From: Brachyhypopomus gauderio
Lineage: Eukaryota; Chordata; Actinopteri; Gymnotiformes; Hypopomidae
NCBI RefSeq assembly: GCF_052324685.1
Contig: NC_135222.1
Location: 6,268,914 to 6,332,913 of the forward strand
Reading direction: 5' to 3'
DNA: 64,000 nt
Numbering within the stretch: position 1 is the stretch's first letter; every line of letters begins with the position of its first letter. This document shows positions 12,301 through 22,319 of the stretch, piece after piece. The translations under genes and the position numbers were made by a program. The notes under the pieces were generated by a model. It had not been told where the DNA came from. It searched no databases and saw only the letters and a program-made list of their open reading frames with translations.

Positions 12301-15300
12301 TACCCATCTTCTGATGGCTACTTCCAGCTGGATAACACACCATGTCATAAAGCGCAAATCATCTCTGACTGATTTCTTGAATCAATCAATCAATCAAATT
12401 TTATTTATATAGCGCTTTTTACAACAGTTGTTGTCACAAAGCAGCTTAACAAGTGCCGAGTCCTAGCCCCCAGTGAGGAAGCCAAGGGCGACAGTGGCAA
12501 GGAAAAACTCCCTAGATTTATTTGCATGAGGAAGAAACCTTGAGAGGAACCAAGACTCAGGGGGGGAACCCATCCTCCTCCGGCCGACATCGGTCACCAT
12601 GACAACAACAACAATTTAGACAGAAAGAAACAAAGAAAAGAAAAAGATGTAGTAATGTCCATCATGGTGTAGGCTTATCCGGTCAGGCAGTAGGTGGCTG
12701 GCACTGGATGAATCGCTTGTCCCTCCTCATCTCATTTTTCCTCGAGCAGGCGGGCAGCCATGTGGAAAAAATAAAACAGGGAAGATTGAACAGGGACAGA
12801 TGAAATTAAACACATTTCTGAAGTGTGGCAGCAACTCCGGCATTAAGTTAAACTATTACAGCCTAGCTAAAAGGCAGAACCAGAAGGTAACATAGGCTTG
12901 GGGGCATTCTGAGACAATGGCATCCATCCACTGCACTGTCAACAAACTTGAGTGACCACGAGCCATGGACGTAATTTTGATTTCAAAAGTGGGGGGGACA
13001 TGGATTCATCGCTATTTAAATATTCGGTTTTAACCGTAAAAACTGGAGGGGACCAAAGCCGGCTTTTGAAAAAGTGGGGGGGACATGTCCCCCCCCAAAA
13101 TTATGTCCGTGCCACGAGCAGTGACAGGACGACAGCACTAGCGCCCCAGTCTACCATAAAACCCTTCGTCTATGAACCCCTGGATCTGTACCTTTATCTA
13201 AAGGGGGATGTTAATTTTCAAACGCTAAACCAAATAGGTGGGTTTTCAACCTAGACTTAAAGATTGTGACTGTGTCAGAGTCCCGTACGCATTTTGGAAG
13301 GTTGTTCCAAAGCTGGGGGGCCTTATAAGAAAAGGCTCTTCCCCCTGCTGTTACCTTATTAATTTGTGGAACTAATAAAAGACCAGCACCCTGTGATCTT
13401 AGTTGACGTGGGGGTTCATAGTAGGAAAAACATGAACATGACAATGAGTTCACTGTACTCGAATGGCCTCCACAATCACCAGAACTCAATCTAATAGAGC
13501 ACCTTTGGGATGTGGTGGAACAGGAGATTTGTGTCATGAAAGTGCAGCCGACAAATCTGCAGCAACTGCGTGATGCTGTCATGTCAATATGAACCAGACT
13601 CTCTGAGGAATGTTATCAGTACCTTGTTGAATCTATGCCACGAATTAAGGCAGTTCTGAAGGCAAAAGGGAGTCCAACCCGGTACTAGCAAGGTGAATCT
13701 AATAATGTGCCCGGTGAATTTTAAATGCTGTGCATATTTTTCTATGGAATCTCTAGAATTCCAGAAACTTAAAAAAAAAACAATGAGCTAATGGATCCAG
13801 TATACATTTTTGAACTGATGTTTCTTACTGGAAGTGACTTTTTCACTTTTGCATTCAATCCACTACATAGTTCTCCAGAAAAGACCAGGGAATTTACAAA
13901 GCAGTCCTGGGGGATGATCGTGGAAAGGATACTTCTGTTTATGACATTTCTGGCCAAGGTAATATGTGAAGATTTCTTCTTGCTGTCTGGTTGCAATAAA
14001 TAATGTAATTCATAATAAGAATTCATAGTTCCTTTTCTTGTTTTGCAGTATTTGAGGAGATCATCAATGCCATCGCCCGCATTGCCGGTAAATTTTTTTT
14101 GTCTATGCAACATAATAGAATTTTTATTTGATTCAGACATGTGACGGTTCTTGCTGAAAAATAATTATATGAATTTATCTGCTTAAAATTATTTAGTATT
14201 AGATATTGTATGTTATTACATTCAAAGTGAATGAGATACAAGAGCAATACAGTGGTAATGCTCTCACCATATACACATCTCTGTTGTGAGTGTGAGCTTG
14301 AATTGAACTTAAATGTTTAGTGTATAAGCACAGGGCTCTTTCAACCCATCATGCATTACATGAGATGCTTGCTGAATTCTAAATGGCTCATGGTTCTTAC
14401 AGGTTCCTCTGCTTCTGACCTGATGATGCAGTGCACCCCAGAGGGCATTAGGCTGCAGTGTTACATGAAATACTACACAGAGGAGATGAAGACAAGCTGG
14501 TTCCACAAGTACTCGCAAGATTTCACTTATAATAACACCTGACAGAGCAAAATCCTCATGCCTGTATTGGCAAAGTTAATTTAGAATTATTACCACTGTC
14601 TTAAAAACTGTTCAAAATACGTCCATAGATAAAATGAACTTGCCAACATGGCCCTTTAGGTTTTATTGACAGAATGGCAAATAAGTCTGATCAACACAAG
14701 AGTAGTCTTATCAGTAGAATCATATAGAAAATGAGTGACCGCCATTTTCCACATAATGTCAAAGAAATGCTGTTATATTTGTAACATTTATATAGTTGGT
14801 GTTCTTGTGGATTTTAGGGAGAGTAAGATCGCCTCTTCAGAGAAGATGAGGATTGGAGGAACATCAGAGATGGCTTGGATGCAAATTTGTGAGCCTACTG
14901 ATAGAGAGAAGGGTCATTACTCTATTGAAATCCATGATGGCAAAAATGCCCACACCCGAACCTTCGACCTCTCTGGACAAGGCAAGTCAAAAGCCTTATT
15001 GATTACTTATGATTACATAGGATTGCCTCTCTCTTAGCGGCATGTTTTATACAATAAGTTTTATGTTTATTCTGCCCATCCAAAAAGGACTTGTATATAG
15101 GATGGTAATTGAACATGTCACCAATTATTGTTGTCTTCAAAAATATATTCTAATATCTATTCATTTTTTTTTCTTTTCATATCAAAACAGCATACACTGA
15201 GGCCTATGCAGAATTTCAAAGACTTAAGTAAGGCCAACACTTGTACATGTAGATATATAATTTCACTTAAAATATTTTATGTATCACTATTAACTGGTAT

Positions 15301-16266
15301 GTTTTGGGGTTTTCTTGCTAATGAGCTTTTGTTGTTGTTTTCAGGGCGGCTGCCTTTGCTGAGAAGAGTGAGTCTGAGCATGGAAAATGATCATTTTCCA
15401 TGTAGTATTATTGTGTACTATTGTGATTCAATGCTACTTTCAAATATCTTTTAATGATATTCATATATATTTAATGATTTTCCAGTTGGTGTTTTTATAG
15501 ACAAATCTAAAACATTTTGACATAATATTGTTCTGTTGATGTTGTAATTACTGCATGTACTACATATTGCTGGATGTCTGCATTTGACAAAATGCCTCTT
15601 CTCCTGGTTTTCTGTAGATCGTGGCAGAGTTGTAGGTGGACTACCTGATGTTGTCACCATTATGGAGTATAAGGTAATACTTACTTGATCATAGTAGTGA
15701 GTTAAAACTAGCTTCCACTGTACCCTTCGCATTTGTAGTCATAATGACCTACAATGCACCCATGGTTTTCTTGTAAACTCTCACTTTTGCAGACCTTGAG
15801 TTTGACATGCACAGTTTGGGGTGATCCTAAGCCAGAGGTCACCTGGTTTAAGAATGAGCAGGAAGTAGTGTCTGATGACCACAACCAGATCTCCTTTGAG
15901 AGCGGCAAGTTCGCCAGCTTGACCATCAAGTGTGTCACAGTGGACGACTCGGGCAAATACAGCATTAACGTTCGCAACAAGTATGGAGGCGAGTTTGTGG
16001 AGATCACAGTCAGTGTCTACAAGCAGGGTGAGGAGATCCCTGAACCCAAACTGGGCCAGACATCTAGAACCAGCGCAGCGCCCAAACCTGCTGCACCACC
16101 CTCAAAACCCCAAACTCCTACACCATCCATGAAGTCCCCCACCCCCACCCCACCCCAATCTGTTAAATCTCCAACCCCAACTCCTAAATCCCCTACCCCA
16201 CCCAGGAGCACCAAGTCTCCCACCCCTCCAAGGTTCATGAGGTCCCCAACTCCCACTAAGAAGTAA
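311..16266 (+). CDS. myom2: Myomesin-2-like M-band protein, 3' portion (26 exons, N-terminus outside window)
   Basis: Structural protein that crosslinks thick filaments in the sarcomere M-band. Exons: 311-452, 581-774, 3759-3868, 4300-4483, 5256-5430, 5646-5767, 7694-7881, 8013-8139, 8428-8606, 8706-8820, 8910-9069, 9184-9290, 9407-9451, 9548-9684, 9868-10012, 10118-10177, 10392-10459, 10678-10791, 13871-13958, 14049-14087, 14403-14508, 14818-14981, 15191-15227, 15345-15367, 15618-15673, 15793-16266. All phases agree and give about 1118 residues in one open frame. Domain order is Fn3 x5 then Ig x5, as in the C-terminal part of myomesins. The stretches [20 protein letters not shown] and [10 protein letters not shown] resemble human MYOM2 more than MYOM1 as I recall them. 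Every Fn3 domain starts at a phase-1 intron. Two introns use GC donors (after 9290 and 14981). Which teleost paralogue (2a or 2b) is not resolved. Confidence 0.93.
1431..2950 (-). mobile_element. LINE 3' fragment (CR1/L2-like reverse transcriptase C-terminus), decayed
   Basis: Read on the minus strand, about 2650 to 2250 encodes the conserved LINE motif series [23 protein letters not shown] and [19 protein letters not shown], broken by a stop. The 3' end at 1431-1470 is the A/T-rich tail (GCTATATAAATAAATTTGA). The same family recurs at 12381-13430. The 5' limit near 2950 is approximate. It sits in the intron between the first two Fn3 domains of myom2. Family assignment rests on remembered motifs. 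Confidence 0.75.
6033..7204 (+). mobile_element. Tc1/mariner-like DNA transposon, full-length but inactive
   Basis: The inverted ends (TACTCTCATCAGCCACAT at 6033, and its counterpart ending GGCCGGTGAGTGTA at 7204) are flanked by TA, as expected for Tc1 insertion. The interior is the fish Tc1-like transposase region on the plus strand, with recognisable WSDESRF and PCHK segments. The frame is broken in several places. The Asp codon expected before N-x-PCHK is TAT (Tyr) at 6865-6867, so one catalytic residue is lost. It lies in the myom2 intron 5768-7693, in gene orientation. Confidence 0.9.
10988..12010 (-). mobile_element. BEL/Pao LTR-retrotransposon pol fragment (integrase region), decayed
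   Basis: On the minus strand, 11984-11604 encodes a Zn-finger-like CTICRKFR segment, then [13 protein letters not shown] and [11 protein letters not shown]. This is the typical order of zinc-binding motif, first catalytic Asp region and ARAVHIE-type motif of BEL/Pao integrases. A second piece (11514-11221) continues the integrase C-terminal part ([17 protein letters not shown]). There are frame breaks and no LTRs, so this is a truncated relic. It carries a 9-bp repeat (ATAGTACCA, about 4 units, 11273-11308). Confidence 0.8.
12381..13430 (-). mobile_element. LINE 3' end inserted into the second Tc1 element
   Basis: The minus strand encodes the LINE C-terminal motif [14 protein letters not shown] followed by [10 protein letters not shown] (13360-13215). 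A 3' UTR follows, ending in a (TTGA)n tail, seen as (ATCA)n on plus at 12381-12396. The family is shared with 1431-2950. An hAT-type miniature element (12964-13111) is nested inside its 3' UTR. Confidence 0.82.
12964..13111. mobile_element. 148-bp hAT-type MITE with perfect 8-bp target duplication
   Basis: Inverted ends CATGGACGTAATTTTG and CAAAATTATGTCCGTG are flanked on both sides by CCACGAGC (12956-12963 and 13112-13119). An 8-bp duplication is the hAT signature. The element has no coding capacity and is the innermost insertion of the stack in this myom2 intron. Confidence 0.88.
16021..16266 (+). other. myom2: Ser/Pro/Thr-rich C-terminal tail of myom2
   Basis: After the last Ig domain the frame continues about 80 residues, rich in P, T, S and K, before TAA at 16264-16266. 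It contains five copies of [K/R]SPTP. Human MYOM2 has only a short non-repetitive tail, as far as I recall. The repeat looks like a low-complexity expansion with several S/T-P-x-K/R phosphorylation-type sites; that reading is inference. Confidence 0.85.
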
Positions 16267-17653
16267 ACAAAAGGCTTTTAAACCTTAAGTATGTTTCAGG
16301 TATTTTTGCAAACAAACAGTGCTTGATAACATTAGAAAAATTGGCCCCTACATCAGTTTTTTGTTTTTAATCAGATGACATGTGAATCAGTAGCTCTTTC
16401 TCTTAATCACCACCCCATCCCCCAGATAAAGGATAATTACACTCAGCTTCTCAAACATGGGTTAAGATTGATTTTCTTCCATCTTAGTTTTTCGTAGATT
16501 AAAATGTTGCCTCTAGCATATGGTTAAAACATGGTTAAACATGGTTAACATGGTTAAAACAAATAGCAAATATAGTTTGCAAGCTTGTTTGTGTTTATAT
16601 GTTGCACTACTCAAGCCAAACATGTTTGGATTATGAAGTTGAAATTAAAAGGTCCTGTTTACTGAAGCGGACATCATCACTGCAGACAGCATCACTGCAT
16701 CGCTATCTGTCTCATTTTGTTCTGTAGCTTCATAATGCTTTGTTTTGGCAATTAAAACCAGTTATCAACTTCTCTCTGTTTCTTTTCATTTCAACCTTAG
16801 ATGAAACACTTTATCCCGTTGACTTTAACAGTGTCAGAAATGCTGAAGTTCTTGAACTGCTTAGTTCAGTATCCTGGGAGAAACAACACCAGTTCCATAT
16901 GCAAATCCAATACTCAGCTCATACTCAGAAATGACACATGCTCAGAAATGACACAGCTATAATTACCCCTTAGAAATACTTGGTTTAACAAAGATGCAGA
17001 TGTCACAGTGTATAATTTAATCATTTGTATTTGAATTTAACTTTTTTAATTTTTTTAGAATGCAAAGCAGTCTCATAAGATAAAAGCGTGAAAACACTTC
17101 TTTGGGTCAATACAGGATCAATCTCCTATTCCTATTTGGTCTCTCTAAAGAGCTTAGTTAGCTGTCAACACTTCTTGATAAAAAAAAAAAAGAATTTACA
17201 AATGATTGGTGTGAGCGAAATTCTCTAACATTCCCTTTGATACATGTTTTTAATTGGTAGATTTGCATATACATTTCCTAAAATCTCAAATCAATAAGAA
17301 TGCACAGAAATTAAAACAGACATTTCTAACAGTTATGGATCTAAAATAAATAAAAACTCAGTTATTAAGCTCAGATTATGGTGGACTTTCTTTTATAAAA
17401 AAAACAAATAACAAATGGTGCACAAGGGCCACATTTAAACATGATATGAATAATTGGTGAGAAAAAAAATCCTGCTTAAAGTTGAAAAATAACTTTAATA
17501 ATTTTTCATTTAACATAAATAATTATGTTAGAGCCTGAAACACCATTAATCACAGCATAGGAATAGATGAAATTAGTTTTACTATGTGATGCATAATGAG
17601 TCACTGTATCATTAAAGTATTTCATACAGCATTAATCTGTGAAACCAAACAAT
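16267..17653. other. Shared 3' flank of convergent myom2 and lgsn
   Basis: The interval lies between the two stop codons. A possible plus-strand poly(A) signal ATTAAA is at 16644-16649. A minus-strand ATTAAA, for lgsn, is seen as TTTAAT at 17494-17499. The rest is A/T-rich with no gene recognised. Confidence 0.6.
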
Positions 17654-19890
17654 TTAGATGAAGTATTCCAGGCCTTCTTTCCGGTCAAGTGCTTGAGTTT
17701 CACTCTCAAGCCGTTTCATGGCAATGAAATATTGCACAAAGGACTCACCTAGTGCCCCACAGATTGTACTGTCTTCTCCCAGGGCCTCTAAAGCATCCTC
17801 AAGTTTCACAGGGATTGCAAACTTCTTCTGCTGGGCTGGAGTTCTGTTAAGAACCTCTTCAATGCTAAGGTTACATTTGATACCATCTAGTCCAGCTGCT
17901 ATGGTGGCTGCCAAAACTATATAAGGATTTGCCGTTGCTGAACCAAGCCTATTATCAATATGGGCCTCCCGCCCACCATGGACCTTCACGTTAAAGGTAC
18001 AGCTGTTGTTGTTGCAGCCATAAGTGGCATGGTATTGCTGCTTTGAATCTTTCCCCTTAGTTAGATGAGCACGGCAGCCAGTCCCTGGTGCCAACAGGCA
18101 GCTTAGGGCCGGTGAGTGCAGAAGCAATCCACTCAGCCATTTCTTACCGATCTCAGACAGCTCCTCTGTGCCTGATTGGAAGAGACTTCTTGTACCACTG
18201 GCATCCCACAGGCTATGGCAGAGTATTCCTGAATTGTAGATGGTATCGTCTGTGAGGAAGGTGGCAAGGTAGTTATACTTCCTGGCCATCTCCTTAAGTC
18301 CAGTGCGGAAGGTGAAGGCACAGTCAGCAGCTTCAATCCCAAACTTAGGCTTGAAGCAGACCTCTATCTGACCTGGACCACTAGCCGATGCAAAGCTGTC
18401 CACATCAACACCCATGTGGTACATCCCTCTCATCAGCTGTTGTAGGAAAGGCGTGTCATGATTACTTAGCAAAGTAGTGGCAGGGAAAAGCACAAGCTTG
18501 GGGTCCATACCCTCTGAAACGTCTAAGATGCAGCATTCGTATATGAAAGAGGAAAAGAAGGAGAACCCCAAGTGTTGTAGCTGACCGAGCATGACCTTAG
18601 CAACAATGCGTGGTGAGGTATGCAGTGGTGTCCCTGTGATGGTGCAGGGATCACAAATGAGGCGAGCAGTTTGCTCCACCCAGGGAAGAGCCCGGAAAGT
18701 GGAAAGATCAGGGACCAAAAGGACATCGTTGCTGAAACTGGGAGCCGTTGGATGATCAACCTCATTCTCTCTGGGGCTCAGTGTTAACTCCAGATAACTT
18801 CTGGGCATGGGCACTCCATGAACAGCTTTTTCCTGTGATGCCAAAAAAATATTTGAGGGTAAATTTTTTCAAACTTGCATTTATTCATTGTTTTAGTAAA
18901 GCTAACAGCTTATTCAAACATTTTCTGTTGGCGAAATTATTGAATGTAACTTCAGAGAATCATAACTTGACGAAGTTAAATGTAGGTGAGCAGGCAGGTA
19001 TTTACATGAAAGAAGTGAGAAGGGACCATCTTCGATCTAGACACACCATGAAGATCTGCCGCTTCAAAGCGAATAAAGCCTATGTTCTCACAGACAATCC
19101 GCTGCTTTATGTGTTCAACCACTGAAATGAAGCTTTGAGATCCACGAGATCCTATCTGAACATTCTCTTTGTTATCTATGGCGTATACAAACATGTTTTA
19201 AAAACATGTACACAAAAGGTTTATAAAAATGTCTAAATGTTCTTCTATTTTTTTTTATCACAGTCTACAAGGAAAAGTGGAGGTAAAGTGGAGATTAATA
19301 TTGCAAAATGCACACTAACCTGAGTGTGATGTCCTGCTGTGTGAACTACAGGGCCTGTTTGTAGGACCATCAGTGCATGGTGACCCACCAGAATCCCAGC
19401 CAGATGAAGTGATCTCTCTTGGTCCGGAGGTTCTCTCTAGAACGGGTTTGAATGTTGTGAAGGACCTAAATGGTTCCTCATCTGGTCTGCAATCTCTCCT
19501 CTTTCCAGGCATGTGCTGGGAACGAACTGACCGGCCCTGCATTGCTTCTCTTGGACTCAGTAGGGATCTTTGCTTCAATACACTCTTCAGTTCCTGAACT
19601 GTTTGTTTAGAAACACCTCCTATGTGCGGTTGGTCATCCTGCTGGGCTCCTCTACACCATGTGTCAGCACATACATCATCTCCCTGTGATTCAGTGGTGA
19701 CAGCGTGCTGACTGCATGAGCCAATTGAAATTACAGTGGGATTGTCTTGGGGCTTTGGAACTGGTAAATCAGTCTGGACTATGGGCATGTAAGTCCCTTT
19801 CCTCACCCAGTCATCACGCTTCCCATTTACTATAACTTCCTTCTTTCTGCTATGACTCAGCCTGCCTCCATCTACTTGATCTGATTCCAT
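17654..19890 (-). CDS. lgsn: Lengsin (glutamine-synthetase-fold lens protein)
   Basis: Lengsin belongs to the class I glutamine synthetase superfamily. In mammals it is a lens-specific pseudo-enzyme. Three coding exons on the minus strand: 19890-19320, 19175-19006 and 18832-17654, giving 1920 nt and 639 residues in consistent phase. Exon 2 carries FIRFEAADLHGVSRSK. Exon 3 carries the beta-grasp and catalytic-fold region, with GKKWLSGLLLHSPALSCLLA and LGSATANPYIVLAATIAAGLDG, ending LEYFI like human LGSN. The first exon encodes about 190 polar residues that I cannot match to a domain; the human protein is 509 residues. An acceptor-like sequence just upstream of the start (AATTTAG) suggests an upstream non-coding exon. 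The gene is divergent from ptp4a1. Loss of synthetase activity is family knowledge, not shown here. Confidence 0.93.
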
Positions 19891-22319
19891 GAAGGCTGTC
19901 TCCTAAATTAATGAAAATGATTCATAGTTAAGTGTATGCAAACAATAGATGATATATTTTCTTTTGTCTTCATTTGTTGCAGCTAACAGGCTATTCTAAC
20001 GTTTCAGTGACCTTTGTATATAAAAACTGAACTCATCCTAAGGAGACAGAGTACTTTTCTCAAAAAAGAAGAAAAAAATATCATACCTTTATTCCAGATT
20101 CTGATCTTTACACAGCCTCTTCAATTCTTTATGACAACGGTTTGAAATTTCATGAGGTCCAAATTGAAACAAGAGCTATGGCAGAGCACATCTTTTATAG
20201 ATCATAGATACAATGCTGACTGATTGGAACATTCCCCCTGTGCTCCCCATGTGCCCAGAGTAACACAACTTCCAGCCTGTTCCTGAATTACATGCTCTTT
20301 CTCCCATTGGCCAAATACACGAACTGTCCAGACTCTTCAGGGGCCGTTTGTTTGGGCCACTGATGAAGAAAATACTGGGCATCAGCTTTTTGCACAGTCC
20401 ACTAAACATTGATCAAACTTCTAGATTGATGCATTTAAAAACAAAGAGAAACAACCACTGTCAAACCCATAGGCACACATAAGATCCTTGTGTGTTTTTC
20501 GAAATTAAAACACTTTCTATGGTTATGAATATTTCATATAAATGAATTTGTGTTATGGGACAGTGCTACTTGAATCTCTTTGCCACAATAACCGTGAAAA
20601 TGTTGTCATGGATGGAAAACAATGTATTTATTTACGTGAATGTGCATTAGCTAAAGCAAATGATAATTAAATGAAATTGTATTTTTTTTACATTTGTGTT
20701 TTACATGAAATAGCAGTGGTTATGTGACCTGGTTTCGTGAAATGCGCCGCCCCACTAGCAGGGTGCGGTTCCTGCACGACCCGTCCAGCTGTAACTGGAT
20801 TATCAGACACTGCTGCTGCGGCTGTATGGTGGAAAACCACTTCAAACATTTCACGTCTTTCTCGGGACCGGCTTTATGGTTAAACTACAATCTTCAATGA
20901 GTAAGCATATTCCAGTAAGTACAATTACATTTACCTGTGGTGTTTTAACTATTAGACGCTTAGTTTTCTTTTTCGTTATATTAATTTGCGAATTTGTTCT
21001 TAAAACGAGATCATTGTGTTAGCCTGAATGCTAAACGTTCTTGGTTCTTAGCAGCTGCCTACTTGAGCAAACCCGGATATTTTGTTACATTCGTTATCAC
21101 ACGTTTATTACTAGTTGATGCTCAGTGGGAATTGTACACGATATCCGATCCTGTTTGTGTTAATTTCGTCGAGTTGTGTCATTAGCCTGCTAGCTATCTG
21201 TCATTCTTTGTTGAAGCTGTTCTCCTTTCGTTAGCTTAGCTAGCTAACCCGCTAGCTGTGTGACTGGGGAAACGAGTCGCTCGCGCTTAAAACGAAGCTA
21301 ACTAGCTAATTTATTTTTCATATTAACTTCTATTGGGCCCGACAAATCGGCGTTTTAATTTATTTTGCCGCATTCACAAATTTGGGTTAGCCGAGGTACG
21401 TCGCCAGACAGTCCGCTAACCTGGCCCCCAGTCTCCTTTACAGCCCGTTAGCTTGCTAGCTAGCTAGCGTTAACTACTGTAAGATTGACGGAGGCTGGCT
21501 AACTGTAGCTAGCTAAGGCGGTGCTAATCCGTGGCCGGTAAAATTAATTCAGGATTAAATGACACCTAAGCATTGACGAGCGAAATGATTTATTTTGGCC
21601 TAAAATCGAAATAAATAAAAACATTTTGACGGTGGAACGCTTACGTTGTTTAAAAAAAAACACGAATAACCCCTGCATCCTTTAAAGGAGTCGCCGCCGA
21701 GTCAGAGCAGATCTACGACTGCTCCTTTCCCGTTTCAAAATGGCATTTCCACAGCCATTTATCCCCCTCATACAGACAAAGAAGCATGTTCTGTGGCGCT
21801 ATACAGCAGTGGCGCCACCCTGTTTATTTCCTTGCCTCTGATCATCTGTGTCTGTGCTCTCTGCCATTGCAGCAGTTCTGTGGTGTATTGGGTCACACAT
21901 TTATGGAGTTTCTGAAGGGCAGTGGGGACTACTGCCAGGCTCAGCACAGTGTATATGCAGAGAAGTGAACGGCGAGCCTTGCTGCCTCACTGGAAGAGAG
22001 ACTTGTGAGTATTTTAAAGTTGGCGGGATTGGACTCGGAGTGCAGGCGTCCACAGCAGCCAGGCCAGTCTGGATGGGGTAAAACAATCTCCAGAAGTGCA
22101 CTGCCCTTGTCGGCTCTCCGTCTCCTCGTTCACCTGAGGACCAGCCTTTTTTATTATTATTTACCAGTTGTTTTTCTGTTTTTCATTCCCAGCGTTTGTA
22201 CGCTCTCGTCACACTCATCCTTTGAGCAAAGTCTTTGTGGCAGATTTTCTTTAAGTTTCTTTTTGTGGTAGAAAGCGTCCTCTCAATTTTTGTAGACTTA
22301 TCACTTTTCATTGTTAACA
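19891..22319. promoter_or_regulatory. Divergent upstream region of lgsn and ptp4a1, with ptp4a1 5' UTR exons
   Basis: No coding exon is seen from 19891 to 22319. CpG-containing sequence at 20740-20900 and 21230-21720 is the likely ptp4a1 promoter area. It holds a dense cluster of GCTAGC and TAGCTA palindromes at 21225-21520. A non-coding exon appears to end at 22004 (donor GTGAGT) and another to start at 22296 (acceptor TTTTTGTAG), 24 nt before the ATG. Transcription starts cannot be placed from sequence alone. Confidence 0.5.

Larger units (their letters stand above)
10829..13720 (+). mobile_element. Second Tc1/mariner-like element, broken into three pieces by later insertions
   Basis: The pieces are 10829-~10987 (left inverted end plus DNA-binding region), ~12011-12380 (mid transposase) and ~13431-13720 (C-terminus and degraded right end). 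Together they match the copy at 6033-7204, except that about 350 bp of the element is missing where BEL/Pao sequence is inserted. A LINE fragment interrupts the transposase at about 12380/13431, after the equivalent of NWFLE. All lie within one myom2 intron. Confidence 0.88.
8910..16020 (+). other. myom2: Five C-terminal Ig (I-set) domains of myom2 with helical linkers
   Basis: The Ig modules lie at 8910-9290, 9548-10012, 10392-13958, 14403-14981 and 15618-16020. They are joined by small linker exons (9407-9451, 10118-10177, 14049-14087, 15191-15367). These correspond to the alpha-helical linkers between My9-My13, the elastic and dimerising part of myomesin in the known structures. The last Ig shows the usual CTVWG ... 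[11 protein letters not shown] pattern. The third Ig is interrupted by a 3.1-kb intron (10792-13870) filled with nested transposons. Confidence 0.9.

Noticed and set aside
16740-16934. Possible extra myom2 3' exon (preceded by an acceptor-like CCTTAG)
   Set aside because: The main frame already ends at 16266 with the expected domain content, and the short peptide matches nothing known to me.
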